DNA of 49,205 bases from Sphaerochaetaceae bacterium (GTDB lineage Bacteria > Spirochaetota > Spirochaetia > Sphaerochaetales > Sphaerochaetaceae): NCBI GenBank assembly GCA_028702575.1, contig JAQVOO010000001.1:1-49205 (forward strand). The letters are read 5' to 3'. The notes under the pieces were generated by a model. It did not search any database and had not been told where the DNA came from. It saw only the letters and a program-made list of their open reading frames with translations. The position numbers and the translations under genes are program-made. Every line of letters starts with the position of its first letter. Position 1 is the first letter of the stretch. Shown here piece by piece: positions 41,838-49,205 of the stretch.

Positions 41838-42749
41838 GTGAAAAGATCAAAAACCGCTTTCTGGATTTTTGTGATTCCCAGCCTTGTAATCTATGTAACT
41901 TTTATGCTGGTGCCACTCGTTGCATCCCTTGGGCTGAGTTTTTTTGAGTGGACAGGGTATGGAGCTAAGAAGTTTGTAGGATTTTCAAACTATATTAAGC
42001 TTTTTACCGAAGAACCCAATAACCAGCGTTTGGGTAATGCCCTCAAGAATAACGCATATTTTTTCGTTATTACGATGTTAATCCAAAATGTACTGGCCTT
42101 AGTACTGGCAGTATTCCTTCAGAAAGGATTGCGTGGGTTTAAAACACTTCGTACCATTTTCTTTGCACCTTGCACTGTATCAGTAATTATCGTTGGTTTT
42201 CTCTGGACATTGATCTATAACCCAATTTGGGGGCCTTTGAACAATATTCTGGCTGGAATAGGATTAGAAAAATTACAGATGGCGTGGTTGGGTAATAAAG
42301 CTACCGCATTACCAGCTATAGCGGTTGCAAATGCGTGGCAATACTCTGGCATACCTATGATGTTGTTCGTCGCCGGGTTGAATGCTATTCCTAATGAATT
42401 GTATGAGGCCTGTGCAGTCGACGGTGGGAATGAATGGCATAAATTCCGGCATGTAACAATCCCAAGCATAAAATCTGTTATTTTAATCGTATCAACTATG
42501 ACATTTGTAGGTAACTTTAGTTCATTCGAAATCATATATGCAATGGAGGGAACTCTAGCCGGACCTAATTATGCTACTGATGTAATGGGGACATTATTTT
42601 ATCGAACAGCATTCGGAGCACGGACAGGGTCTCCAGCGGATATGGGGTTGGGTGCTACGATTGCAGCGGTTATGAGTGTTGTCATTGGGGTAGGGGTTCT
42701 ATTCTGGCTCCGCTTGTACATTAAGCAAGATGACACAAAAGGAAGTTGA
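41838..42749 (+). CDS. CUT1 ABC transporter permease (MalF/UgpA type)
   Basis: A 303-residue membrane permease with about six helices. GTG start with GAGGAACGTA upstream. The EAA loop is NELYEACAVDGGNEWHKFRHVTIPSIK near residue 190. The C-terminal part carries GTLFYRTAFGARTGSPADMGLGA. It shares no ATPase in the cluster. It follows the transketolase genes and precedes a second permease, with which it would form the channel for the binding protein at 37244-38515. Confidence 0.92.
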   Translation: MKRSKTAFWIFVIPSLVIYVTFMLVPLVASLGLSFFEWTGYGAKKFVGFSNYIKLFTEEPNNQRLGNALKNNAYFFVITMLIQNVLALVLAVFLQKGLRGFKTLRTIFFAPCTVSVIIVGFLWTLIYNPIWGPLNNILAGIGLEKLQMAWLGNKATALPAIAVANAWQYSGIPMMLFVAGLNAIPNELYEACAVDGGNEWHKFRHVTIPSIKSVILIVSTMTFVGNFSSFEIIYAMEGTLAGPNYATDVMGTLFYRTAFGARTGSPADMGLGATIAAVMSVVIGVGVLFWLRLYIKQDDTKGS

Positions 42750-42750
42750 A

Positions 42751-43584
42751 ATGGCCCGAAAAAAAATTAGTTTATCAAACATTATTATTACAACTTTCCT
42801 TCTTGTCTATTCTGCCTATGTGATTTACCCCCTGTTCTTAATGGTCATGACCTCACTTAAGCCAACGATGGAGATTATGAAAAACCCATTAGCCTTACCA
42901 ACAAAGCCAATTTTTACTGGTTTTATTAGGATCTTCAGGGATGCAAACTTCTTGCTTTACTTAAAAAACAGTGTGTTTGTGACTGTATTAGCGCTAACTT
43001 TCAGTTTAACCTCCTCTATTTTCCTTTCATATGCCTTGGCGAGGTATGATGGAAAAACAGTCAATCGCCTCTATTTCTTATTTCTAGCTGGTATGATTAT
43101 TCCTATTCGCTTAGGTGTCTTGTTTCTCAATGTGATGCTCAATGCCTTGGGGATGCTTGATTCATTGTTTTCTCTAGTGTTGATTTATACTGCAATGTCG
43201 ATTCCATTCTCGATGTACATCCTTACCGGATATTTCCGTATGATACCTCGGGAGATGGATGAAGCGGCGTTCATCGATGGTTGTTCAAGTTTTCAAATGA
43301 TTCCCAAGATGATTGTTCCATTGTTGAAACCAGCTATAGCTACTGTTGCAATTTATAATTTTCTCCCCATTTGGAACGATGTATATTTTCCATTAATCTT
43401 TATATTCGATTCCTCAAAGAAAACATTTATGCAATATGTGACACTTTTCTTTGGTCAATACCAAACGGATTGGAACCTTGTATTTGCGGCATTAACATTT
43501 GCTACTTTGGTAAGCCTTGGATTCTACGCGATTGGATCAAAACAGTTAGTTCAGGGATTGACCGCCGGTGCATTAAAAGGTTAA
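42751..43584 (+). CDS. CUT1 ABC transporter permease (MalG/UgpE type)
   Basis: A 277-residue permease. The ATG at 42751, one base after the previous stop and preceded by AAAAGGAAG, gives the normal cytoplasmic N-terminus ARKKISLSN; the longer frame to 42730 is inside the previous gene. The EAA loop is IPREMDEAAFIDGCSSFQMIPKMIVP, and the end KQLVQGLTAGALKG is the family tail. Six membrane helices are expected. Confidence 0.92.
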   Translation: MARKKISLSNIIITTFLLVYSAYVIYPLFLMVMTSLKPTMEIMKNPLALPTKPIFTGFIRIFRDANFLLYLKNSVFVTVLALTFSLTSSIFLSYALARYDGKTVNRLYFLFLAGMIIPIRLGVLFLNVMLNALGMLDSLFSLVLIYTAMSIPFSMYILTGYFRMIPREMDEAAFIDGCSSFQMIPKMIVPLLKPAIATVAIYNFLPIWNDVYFPLIFIFDSSKKTFMQYVTLFFGQYQTDWNLVFAALTFATLVSLGFYAIGSKQLVQGLTAGALKG

Positions 43585-43606
43585 TCAGATCTACTCAGGA
43601 GTTTAT

Positions 43607-44374
43607 ATGCGGTTGAATGATAAGATTGTAGCTATCACTGGCGGAGGTGGTGGTATCGGAAAGGTTGCTTCTTTGTTGTTTTCTAAAGAAGGTGCAACAG
43701 TATTGGTACTTGAATCTGATATTATTTCTGGCAAATCTATTGTCGAAGAGATTACTAAAAAAGGTGGAAGGGCTGAATTTTATCAATTAGATATATCGCA
43801 TGAAAAAGATGTAGCGAATACATTTAAATCTATTGATACAAAATTCGGTGGTTTAGATATTCTATACAACAACGCCTCAGTGTTTTGGGGTAAAAAGGAC
43901 GCTCCTTTGGATTTGTTAGATATGCAGATATTCGAAAGGATTGTAAAAATAAATCTTTTTGGATTGGCTTATTGTTCAAAGTATGCAATTCCTCTACTGA
44001 AAAAACGTCACGGTGGGTCAATCATTAATACTTCCTCAAGTGCAGGGATAATTGGTATCCCAAAATGCGATGCCTATACAGCAGCAAAAGGGGGAACAAT
44101 AGCGCTTACCCGATCAATGGCAGTTGAATATGGTCCGTATAATATCAGGGTCAATTGTATTGCTCCCGCTGCCATCAGAACCCCCATGGTGGCTGAGAGC
44201 AATCTCAATGACCCAGAATTTGATGAACAAGCGTTCCTCAATAAAGGTACGCCCCTTAGGCGTTGGGGATTACCGGAAGAGATAGCCAATATTGCACTCT
44301 TTTTAGCCAGCGATGAAGGTTCGTATTTAAATGGATCCATTATTGTAGCAGATGGAGGTATTACGATTACTTAG
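43607..44374 (+). CDS. Short-chain dehydrogenase/reductase (SDR)
   Basis: A 255-residue classical SDR. Cofactor motif TGGGGGIGK near residue 11, NNAS near 88, catalytic Ser in INTSSSAGI and YTAAKGG (Tyr, Lys) near 151-155, and the C-terminal SYLNGSIIVADGG. The Asp/Glu after beta-2 (VLESD) suggests NAD preference. ATG after CAGGAG. Probably oxidises or reduces a polyol or keto-sugar in the same pathway as the MDR dehydrogenase and the transketolase. Last gene of the plus-strand operon. Confidence 0.92.
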   Translation: MRLNDKIVAITGGGGGIGKVASLLFSKEGATVLVLESDIISGKSIVEEITKKGGRAEFYQLDISHEKDVANTFKSIDTKFGGLDILYNNASVFWGKKDAPLDLLDMQIFERIVKINLFGLAYCSKYAIPLLKKRHGGSIINTSSSAGIIGIPKCDAYTAAKGGTIALTRSMAVEYGPYNIRVNCIAPAAIRTPMVAESNLNDPEFDEQAFLNKGTPLRRWGLPEEIANIALFLASDEGSYLNGSIIVADGGITIT

Positions 44375-44383
44375 TAACGTTGA

Positions 44384-44647
44384 TCATATTTTCCTCACCC
44401 TAAAACCAACTTTTGACGGGTAATTATTCTCAGGTTTTTTTGGCTGGAAATCCTCAGTTTCCTCGCGCATAAGGAGCGAGGCGACCTCGAAGGCATCCTG
44501 CGAAACCTCCTTCATCTGCTCGATGATCGATTCAAGCTCAATGCGATTTGCGATCCATTGTTGCACAATTTGTGCATCGGGTCCAGTGAGGCTAGAAAGT
44601 GTTACCCTACAGGGATTCAGATCCGTAGGAGTTTTTAAGATGGTACC
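44384..44647 (-). other. Unrecognised minus-strand reading frame in decayed mobile DNA
   Basis: A frame open from about 44647 to a stop at 44384 reads SSLTGPDAQIVQQWIANRIELESIIEQMKEVSQDAFEVASLLMREE, helical and charged and probably once coding. It has no convincing ribosome site or start; GTG or ATG near 44570 are possible. I recognise no family. Its position next to an IS21-like remnant suggests it is a fragment of another mobile or cargo gene. Confidence 0.3.
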
Positions 44648-44736
44648 TTAACGCCTTTTTTAGGTAAAGGAAGCCATCAGCGCAAATCCGAAGTAAAGTG
44701 AATTTAATCAAATACATCTTTACAAGGAGGCTGCCG

Positions 44737-45162
44737 ATGGCTGTCAGCAAAAGAATCATCATGAAACAGAATATCCAAGAGCTGAAGGAAATAGGTTTAA
44801 CAAAGATCCAAATCATCCATCAATTTTCAGAAGACAAAGAACCCCCTCCGTCTAGGTCTTCTGTGGCCAAATATTACAACATGGATGAAAGTGAGCCCAG
44901 TGGCGACTCCCCATTCGAAAAAGAGCGTCATTCTACACAGAACCGCATCGGACAGTAATTCTAGAGATCCTACATAGAAACAACCGTAAGTTGAGAATCA
45001 GTAACATCTACGATGTCCTGCAAGAGAAATTTTCGATATGAGTGTTCACCGACCTCTAGGAAAGAACAGACATTGCGCAACTTGATGTCCGTTGGCTACA
45101 GGATACCGGCCAAGCCCCAGCTCTTGAGAGCAACAATTGCGTGTATTACTTCACTGTATGAT
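44737..45162 (+). pseudogene. IS21/IstA-like transposase remnant, frameshifted and truncated
   Basis: ATG 44737 has AAGGAGG six bases upstream and starts MAVSKRIIMKQNIQELKEIGLTKIQ. After ~67 residues the frame breaks; a neighbouring frame continues FYTEPHRTVILEILHRNNRKLRISNIYDVLQEKF, then further breaks follow before VRWLQDTGQAPALESNN. This order resembles the N-terminal part of IstA-type transposases in spirochaetes. The catalytic part is missing, and no terminal repeats or IstB gene are seen. Confidence 0.55.
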
Positions 45163-45261
45163 AACTGAGATACATTTATAGAGGTAAGCGGACACAATGT
45201 TTTGGCTTATATCAATCAAAGCTCTTGCTTACTTTCAAAATAATCATAGGTAGGAACTGGG

Positions 45262-45753
45262 TTATTTAGCCATCTTTTCTTCAATTCTCTTGTGTTGGGT
45301 CTTTTCTATTGCGTTTATAATCTTGTCATATCCCGTGCATCTGCAGAGGTTGCCTGCTACCTGTTTCCGGATTTCGTCTCTACTGGCAGGCTCCTCTTTG
45401 GTGATGATGGGAATTGAGGCCATAATAAAGCCAGGAGTACAGAATCCACATTGTACGGCCCCTTCATCGATGAAGGCCTGTTGGATGTCAGAGATAGTTC
45501 CCTTTTTGTCAGAGAGCCCCTCCAGGGTCAAGATGGTTTTTCCCTCAGCCCAAACTGCAAGATAAATACAGGAGTTGAAGGGCTGGCCATCGATGAGGAC
45601 AGTGCATGCTCCGCATTCACCCACATCACAGCCGTGTTTAACACTATCTAATCCTCCCTTTCCTCGAAGCATGTCCGAAAGAGAAGAACGTACGTCAATT
45701 ACATATTCTTTTTTACTACCATTGATTGTACATGTTACTGTTCTACTAGCCAT
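45262..45753 (-). CDS. xdhC: Molybdenum hydroxylase [2Fe-2S] subunit (XdhC/CoxS-like)
   Basis: Small iron-sulfur subunit of a xanthine-dehydrogenase-type enzyme, 163 residues from ATG 45753 (AGGAGG upstream). The plant-type cluster ligands are in KHGCDVGECGACTVLIDG and a further Cys in SCIYLAV; the second cluster is in VQCGFCTPGFIMA and GNLCRCTGYDKI. It passes electrons between the Mo centre and FAD. Its start overlaps the end of the FAD subunit gene by 8 bases. Naming follows the E. coli xdhABC usage; the substrate could be another purine or N-heterocycle. Confidence 0.92.
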   Translation of the reverse strand: MASRTVTCTINGSKKEYVIDVRSSLSDMLRGKGGLDSVKHGCDVGECGACTVLIDGQPFNSCIYLAVWAEGKTILTLEGLSDKKGTISDIQQAFIDEGAVQCGFCTPGFIMASIPIITKEEPASRDEIRKQVAGNLCRCTGYDKIINAIEKTQHKRIEEKMAK

Positions 45754-46633
45754 TGATCTTTCCTCCTGCTCTTTCGATCGCTTTGCGAGTGGCACGTCTT
45801 GAAAGTTCTTCAACTAAGTGAAGTCTAAACTCTTTTGAAGCTCGCCAGCTGGTTCTAGGCATAACGTCTGCGAGGGCTCCTTCGGCCACCTTATTAAGGA
45901 GTTCTTCATTAATTACATGATCGTTAGCACTCTTTTCTGCTGTGTGTGAACGGATGGGAGTAGGGGCGGCAACACTGTAGGCGATACGTAATCGCTCAAT
46001 TTTTTTCTTGTCTTTGGTAAGTCTAACGTTGGCCGAACAACTCAAAGTTGCTATATCCATGGCACGGCGCATAGCATACTTGATGAAACATCCGTAGGTG
46101 TTCTCCCAACTAGTTTGTGGTATGCGAATTCCTGTGAGAATTTCACCCGGCTGTAAATCAACAAGGCCTGGCTTAATATTAAATTCTGCATAAGGGAGAA
46201 TACGTGTCCCATCGAGACTAGCAATCTCGAGTACGGCATCATAGGCCTTAAAAGTAGCTGCAGAGTCGGCACTGGTCACTCCATTGCAAATATTGCCTCC
46301 AATAGTACCAATATTGCGAATCTGGGGGCCTCCAATCTGTTCTACAGCCTCACCAAGTACCGGTATATATTTTTTTATGAGGGGATGCATCGTGACGTCG
46401 GTAAAGCTGGCCAAGGGCCTGATCAAAAGGGAGCCATCATCTTCTAGACAGATACCACGCAGTTCATCTAGAGCATAGATGCTAATAAGGTCACAGCCTG
46501 CCAATTTCCCTTCCCGAATCTTTATGAGGATGTCGCTTCCTCCAGCGAGGACTAATGCTTCTGGGTGCTCTTTTCTCAGTTTCAGTGCTTCAAGGACTGA
46601 AGTTGGTTCATATAGGTTTTTAAAATTGTACAT
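45746..46633 (-). CDS. xdhB: Molybdenum hydroxylase FAD-binding subunit (XdhB/CoxM-like)
   Basis: A 295-residue FAD subunit. The FAD motifs ALVLAGGSDILIKI and IGGPQIRNIGTIGGNICNG are clear, the second followed by TSADSAATF. The C-terminal domain ends in basic residues. It receives electrons from the iron-sulfur subunit and passes them to NAD or another acceptor. ATG follows AAAGGAAAGCCAGT, 12 bases after the Mo-subunit stop. Middle gene of the operon. Confidence 0.92.
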   Translation of the reverse strand: MYNFKNLYEPTSVLEALKLRKEHPEALVLAGGSDILIKIREGKLAGCDLISIYALDELRGICLEDDGSLLIRPLASFTDVTMHPLIKKYIPVLGEAVEQIGGPQIRNIGTIGGNICNGVTSADSAATFKAYDAVLEIASLDGTRILPYAEFNIKPGLVDLQPGEILTGIRIPQTSWENTYGCFIKYAMRRAMDIATLSCSANVRLTKDKKKIERLRIAYSVAAPTPIRSHTAEKSANDHVINEELLNKVAEGALADVMPRTSWRASKEFRLHLVEELSRRATRKAIERAGGKING

Positions 46634-46645
46634 ACTGGCTTTCCT

Positions 46646-48934
46646 TTATTTGAAGAGTCCCGCGTCTCGTATTGCGTAAAACAGTTTTTCAGGGTTGAGA
46701 GGGATAGAGTTTACTGCGATTCCAGTTGCATTGAGCATCGCATTCCTAATTGCTGGTGCTACCGGAATTGTAGGCGGTTCTCCCAGTGATTTGTTACCAT
46801 AGGGCCCGGTTGGATCATCAGTTTCCACAAATGCAACATGCAGATCTGGAGTATCCATCGGTGTCATCAGTTTATAATCAAGTAAATTATCATTGAGCAT
46901 CCGGCCTGTTTTTTGATCAAAATCGAGATGTTCGTAGAGTCCGTAACCAAGTCCCATGCTCATACCACCTTGGACCTGTCCTTCGGCAGTCTGATGGTTG
47001 ATGATCCTTCCTGAGTCATGGACGTTAATAATATCTAGCACTTTTATTTGACACATGGGGATGTCGATTTCAATCTCAGCAAAACAGACTCCAAAGGAAT
47101 AGGTGTTATCTGAACAGTGGTGGGATTCCTCAGCCGAAATATGCCTTGAGTTCGACAGGCTGTAACACGACTCTTCAGCTACTGTAGCAACAGAAAGAAG
47201 ATGTTTGTCTTTGTTCGTGTGGACAATATAATTGTCTTTGATATCTAAGTCCCAAGGATCTTTGTTTAACATGAAGCCTGCATAGTCTAGCAATTTCTTT
47301 CGAAATACTTGAGCTGTCTTTTTAACTGCCATACCCGATACATAGGTTTGTCTAGAAGCATAGGCACCCGTGTCGTAGGGGGTAACGTCAGTGTCTTGTT
47401 TACTAATCACATGGATCTTATCCATAGAGAGCCCGATAGTCTCAGCTGCCATCATGGCAAAGACGGTGTCGGCTCCCTGGCCGATCTCGGTGGCTCCCAT
47501 TTGCAGTTGTAAAGACCCGTCCTGATTGAGAATCATGCGGCAGGCTGAGGTCTCTAAGCTAATCGGGTAGACTCCCGTTTTGTAACAAAAGATTGCCATC
47601 CCGACACCCTTACGAATAGGACCGGTCTGGTTGGCATATTGGGCCCGTTTCTCTCTATAGTTGAGGTATTTCTCCCCTACATCGATACACTCTGAAAGGC
47701 CAGTTGAGTGGCACTCGATCGTAGTTATAGGGTCAACAAAGCCGAGCTTCATCATGTTCTTTTTTCTAAACACGATAGGGTCGAACCCAGTCTCTCTGAC
47801 AATATCATCGATGTGGGCCTCTAGGGCAAATCCTATTTGTGGGATTCCGTAGGCACGCATGGCGCCCGCTGTTGGTAAGTTAGTATAGACTGTATAAGCT
47901 TCACCCTTAATGGCCCCTACGGGGTACATCATGCGAAAGCCATTGACTGCATTAGCAACTAAAGCGTGGGCGTGCGAAGCATAAGCTCCCTGATTGGAAT
48001 AGGCCAAAATGGACCGAGCAGCAAAGGTGCCGTCTTTACGGACATACGAGACAATATGGAATTTCATAGCATGGCGTACTCGTGTGCAAGCAAAGGTCTC
48101 TTCCCTCGTATATTCTAAACGGACCTGACGTCCTCCAACGCGCAAAGTGAGGTACGCATTCAGTGGTTCAGTTAAAGCATCTTGTCTATTACCGAAACCC
48201 CCACCAATATAGGGCTTTATGATGCGGATATCTCCATAGCTGACTCCGAGGGCCTGGGCACAGACCCGCCGCACGATGTGAGGGATCTGGGTCGCTGAGA
48301 CTACTACTATTTTACCTTCTTCCATATAGGCAAAGGAGGTGGCCTTTTCTAAATGGCAGTGTTGGACAATTGGAGTCTCGTAGTGGCCTTCAATTTTGAT
48401 GAGTCCCTTTTCCTGACGTGCCTCCTCAAAAGAACCAACTTCGTAGGAGGATTGTACAACGATGTTATCTGGTTTTTCTTCGTGGATAGTACTAGCTGTA
48501 GGGGCTAGGGCTGCCTCAACAGAGAGGATAGGTTCATACTCTTCATAAGTAACTTTGATCTTGCTAACTGCTTCATGAGCAGTGATCTCATCTTCTGCAA
48601 TTACTGCAGCAATATCATCGCCGTAAAAGCGAACTCTCGTATTAAGGAGTTTTCTATCAGCGATATCCTGATGTTTTTTTTCAGTGGACCAGGGATGCCC
48701 GGCTGTTGGGTATTGAATATCGGGGACATCAAAACAAGTGACAATATCGATGACACCGGGTACCTTCCAAGCTTCCTCCAAATCAAAAGATTTTACTAAG
48801 CCATTTGCAATAGTACTGTGCATAACTTTTGCAAAGAGAGCGTGAGGACTGACCAGATCTCCTGTATATTTTGCTTTACCCGTGACTTTTTCTTTGGCGT
48901 CGACTCTGTTCAAGGGTTTTCCGATTATTTTCAT
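46646..48934 (-). CDS. xdhA: Molybdenum hydroxylase catalytic subunit (xanthine dehydrogenase-like, XdhA)
   Basis: A 762-residue molybdopterin-binding subunit. Domains in order: the N-terminal a/b hammerhead (to ~130), then the Mo cofactor domains. Landmarks are GGGFGNRQDAL, MRAYGIPQIGFALE, ATEIGQGADTVFAMM and the catalytic Glu in KSLGEPPTIPVAPAI; GEPP is the xanthine-dehydrogenase type, unlike CO dehydrogenase. ATG 48934 follows GGGAGGAAAGCA. Substrate is most likely hypoxanthine/xanthine or a related purine. First gene of the xdhABC operon. A promoter overlapped by a palindrome lies about 120 bases upstream. Confidence 0.93.
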   Translation of the reverse strand: MKIIGKPLNRVDAKEKVTGKAKYTGDLVSPHALFAKVMHSTIANGLVKSFDLEEAWKVPGVIDIVTCFDVPDIQYPTAGHPWSTEKKHQDIADRKLLNTRVRFYGDDIAAVIAEDEITAHEAVSKIKVTYEEYEPILSVEAALAPTASTIHEEKPDNIVVQSSYEVGSFEEARQEKGLIKIEGHYETPIVQHCHLEKATSFAYMEEGKIVVVSATQIPHIVRRVCAQALGVSYGDIRIIKPYIGGGFGNRQDALTEPLNAYLTLRVGGRQVRLEYTREETFACTRVRHAMKFHIVSYVRKDGTFAARSILAYSNQGAYASHAHALVANAVNGFRMMYPVGAIKGEAYTVYTNLPTAGAMRAYGIPQIGFALEAHIDDIVRETGFDPIVFRKKNMMKLGFVDPITTIECHSTGLSECIDVGEKYLNYREKRAQYANQTGPIRKGVGMAIFCYKTGVYPISLETSACRMILNQDGSLQLQMGATEIGQGADTVFAMMAAETIGLSMDKIHVISKQDTDVTPYDTGAYASRQTYVSGMAVKKTAQVFRKKLLDYAGFMLNKDPWDLDIKDNYIVHTNKDKHLLSVATVAEESCYSLSNSRHISAEESHHCSDNTYSFGVCFAEIEIDIPMCQIKVLDIINVHDSGRIINHQTAEGQVQGGMSMGLGYGLYEHLDFDQKTGRMLNDNLLDYKLMTPMDTPDLHVAFVETDDPTGPYGNKSLGEPPTIPVAPAIRNAMLNATGIAVNSIPLNPEKLFYAIRDAGLFK

Positions 48935-49045
48935 TGCTTTCCTCCCGCTTCAGAGAAGTCATATATATTAGACAGCTATCATAAACGTTTTAGGTATTCC
49001 TTGACTAGGTATGGGGCCAAGGGTAGTAAACTTAACGTCCATTCC

Positions 49046-49080
49046 ATCTGTTATGATACAACAGATTGCAACATTTTCAA
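49046..49080 (-). promoter_or_regulatory. Promoter with overlapping palindrome upstream of the xdh operon
   Basis: On the minus strand TTGAAA (49080-49075), a 16-base spacer and TATCAT (49058-49053). The -10 lies in the middle of an inverted repeat ATCTGTT-ATGATAC-AACAGAT (49046-49066), so a protein bound there would block RNA polymerase. A second, AT-rich repeat (ACATTTT...AAAATGT, 49071-49090) overlaps the -35. The rest of 48935-49205 holds no gene. Confidence 0.55.
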
Positions 49081-49205
49081 GAAAAAATGTATTGATTTCA
49101 CAATTATTCTCTTGTCCTATCCCATTATCTAAGATTTTAGAAGGAAGCTAGTGTATCGTGGTGAAAACAAACAACTTTTTATGGTATTAAGTTTCAGTAG
49201 ATAGC

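Noticed and set aside
44607-44816. A 69-codon minus-strand hydrophobic frame
   Set aside because: It runs antisense across the start of the IstA-like remnant, and the ribosome site at 44724 supports the plus strand.
1-49205. CRISPR arrays, rRNA, tRNA or prophage genes
   Set aside because: No regularly spaced repeats, rRNA-like stretches, cloverleaf-like sequences or phage structural genes were recognised on reading the window.

Overview
The window looks like a chromosomal segment of a spirochaete, probably from the Sphaerochaeta/Treponema side of the phylum. The evidence is a UPF0164-type outer-membrane protein (a family known mainly from treponemes), solute-binding proteins whose mature ends begin with GQQEA- or AQTEKE-like stretches, a short CxxC zinc-ribbon gene and a CMP-kinase-like P-loop protein of types I associate with spirochaetes, and sugar ABC transporters that lack their own ATPase. 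The lineage is inferred from gene content, not from a marker-gene search.

The left part (1-20.8 kb) is mostly housekeeping. An iron-siderophore/cobalamin-type ABC importer (minus strand, ATPase cut by the window edge) is divergent from proA-proB-glycosyltransferase-like gene-N-acetylmuramoyl-L-alanine amidase. These converge with a minus-strand operon murE-ddl-dinB-trmL-proC-serS-pncB, so all three proline-biosynthesis genes lie within 8 kb. A plus-strand run follows: a D12-like DNA methyltransferase with an altered motif, the UPF0164 protein, a small zinc ribbon with its own promoter and terminator, murC, yicC and the CMP-kinase-like gene.

The middle part (21.1-33.3 kb) is a divergent carbohydrate locus. 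Minus strand: a URO-D family protein, a ROK regulator, a NagB-like protein, a DegT-type PLP aminotransferase, a Gfo/Idh/MocA oxidoreductase and a LmbE/PIG-L deacetylase. Plus strand: a CUT1 importer (binding protein and two permeases), a TIM-barrel isomerase/epimerase and a second Gfo/Idh/MocA oxidoreductase. The set suggests uptake and remodelling of an amino-sugar or keto-sugar derivative; the substrate is not identifiable.

At 33.3-35.9 kb lies a wrecked RelB/RelE-type toxin-antitoxin module. A complete IS1634-family element (33778-35817, 17-bp perfect terminal inverted repeats, 5-bp TACTA target duplication) sits inside the antitoxin gene, and toxin and antitoxin each also carry an apparent +1 frameshift.

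The right part (36.1-44.4 kb) is a second carbohydrate locus: binding protein and zinc alcohol dehydrogenase-like gene on minus; ROK regulator, two-subunit transketolase, two CUT1 permeases and a short-chain dehydrogenase on plus. After a patch of decayed mobile DNA (44.4-45.2 kb, including an IS21/IstA-like remnant), the window ends with a three-gene molybdenum hydroxylase (xanthine dehydrogenase-like) operon, with a promoter overlapped by a palindrome at 49.05 kb. No rRNA, tRNA or CRISPR array was recognised.
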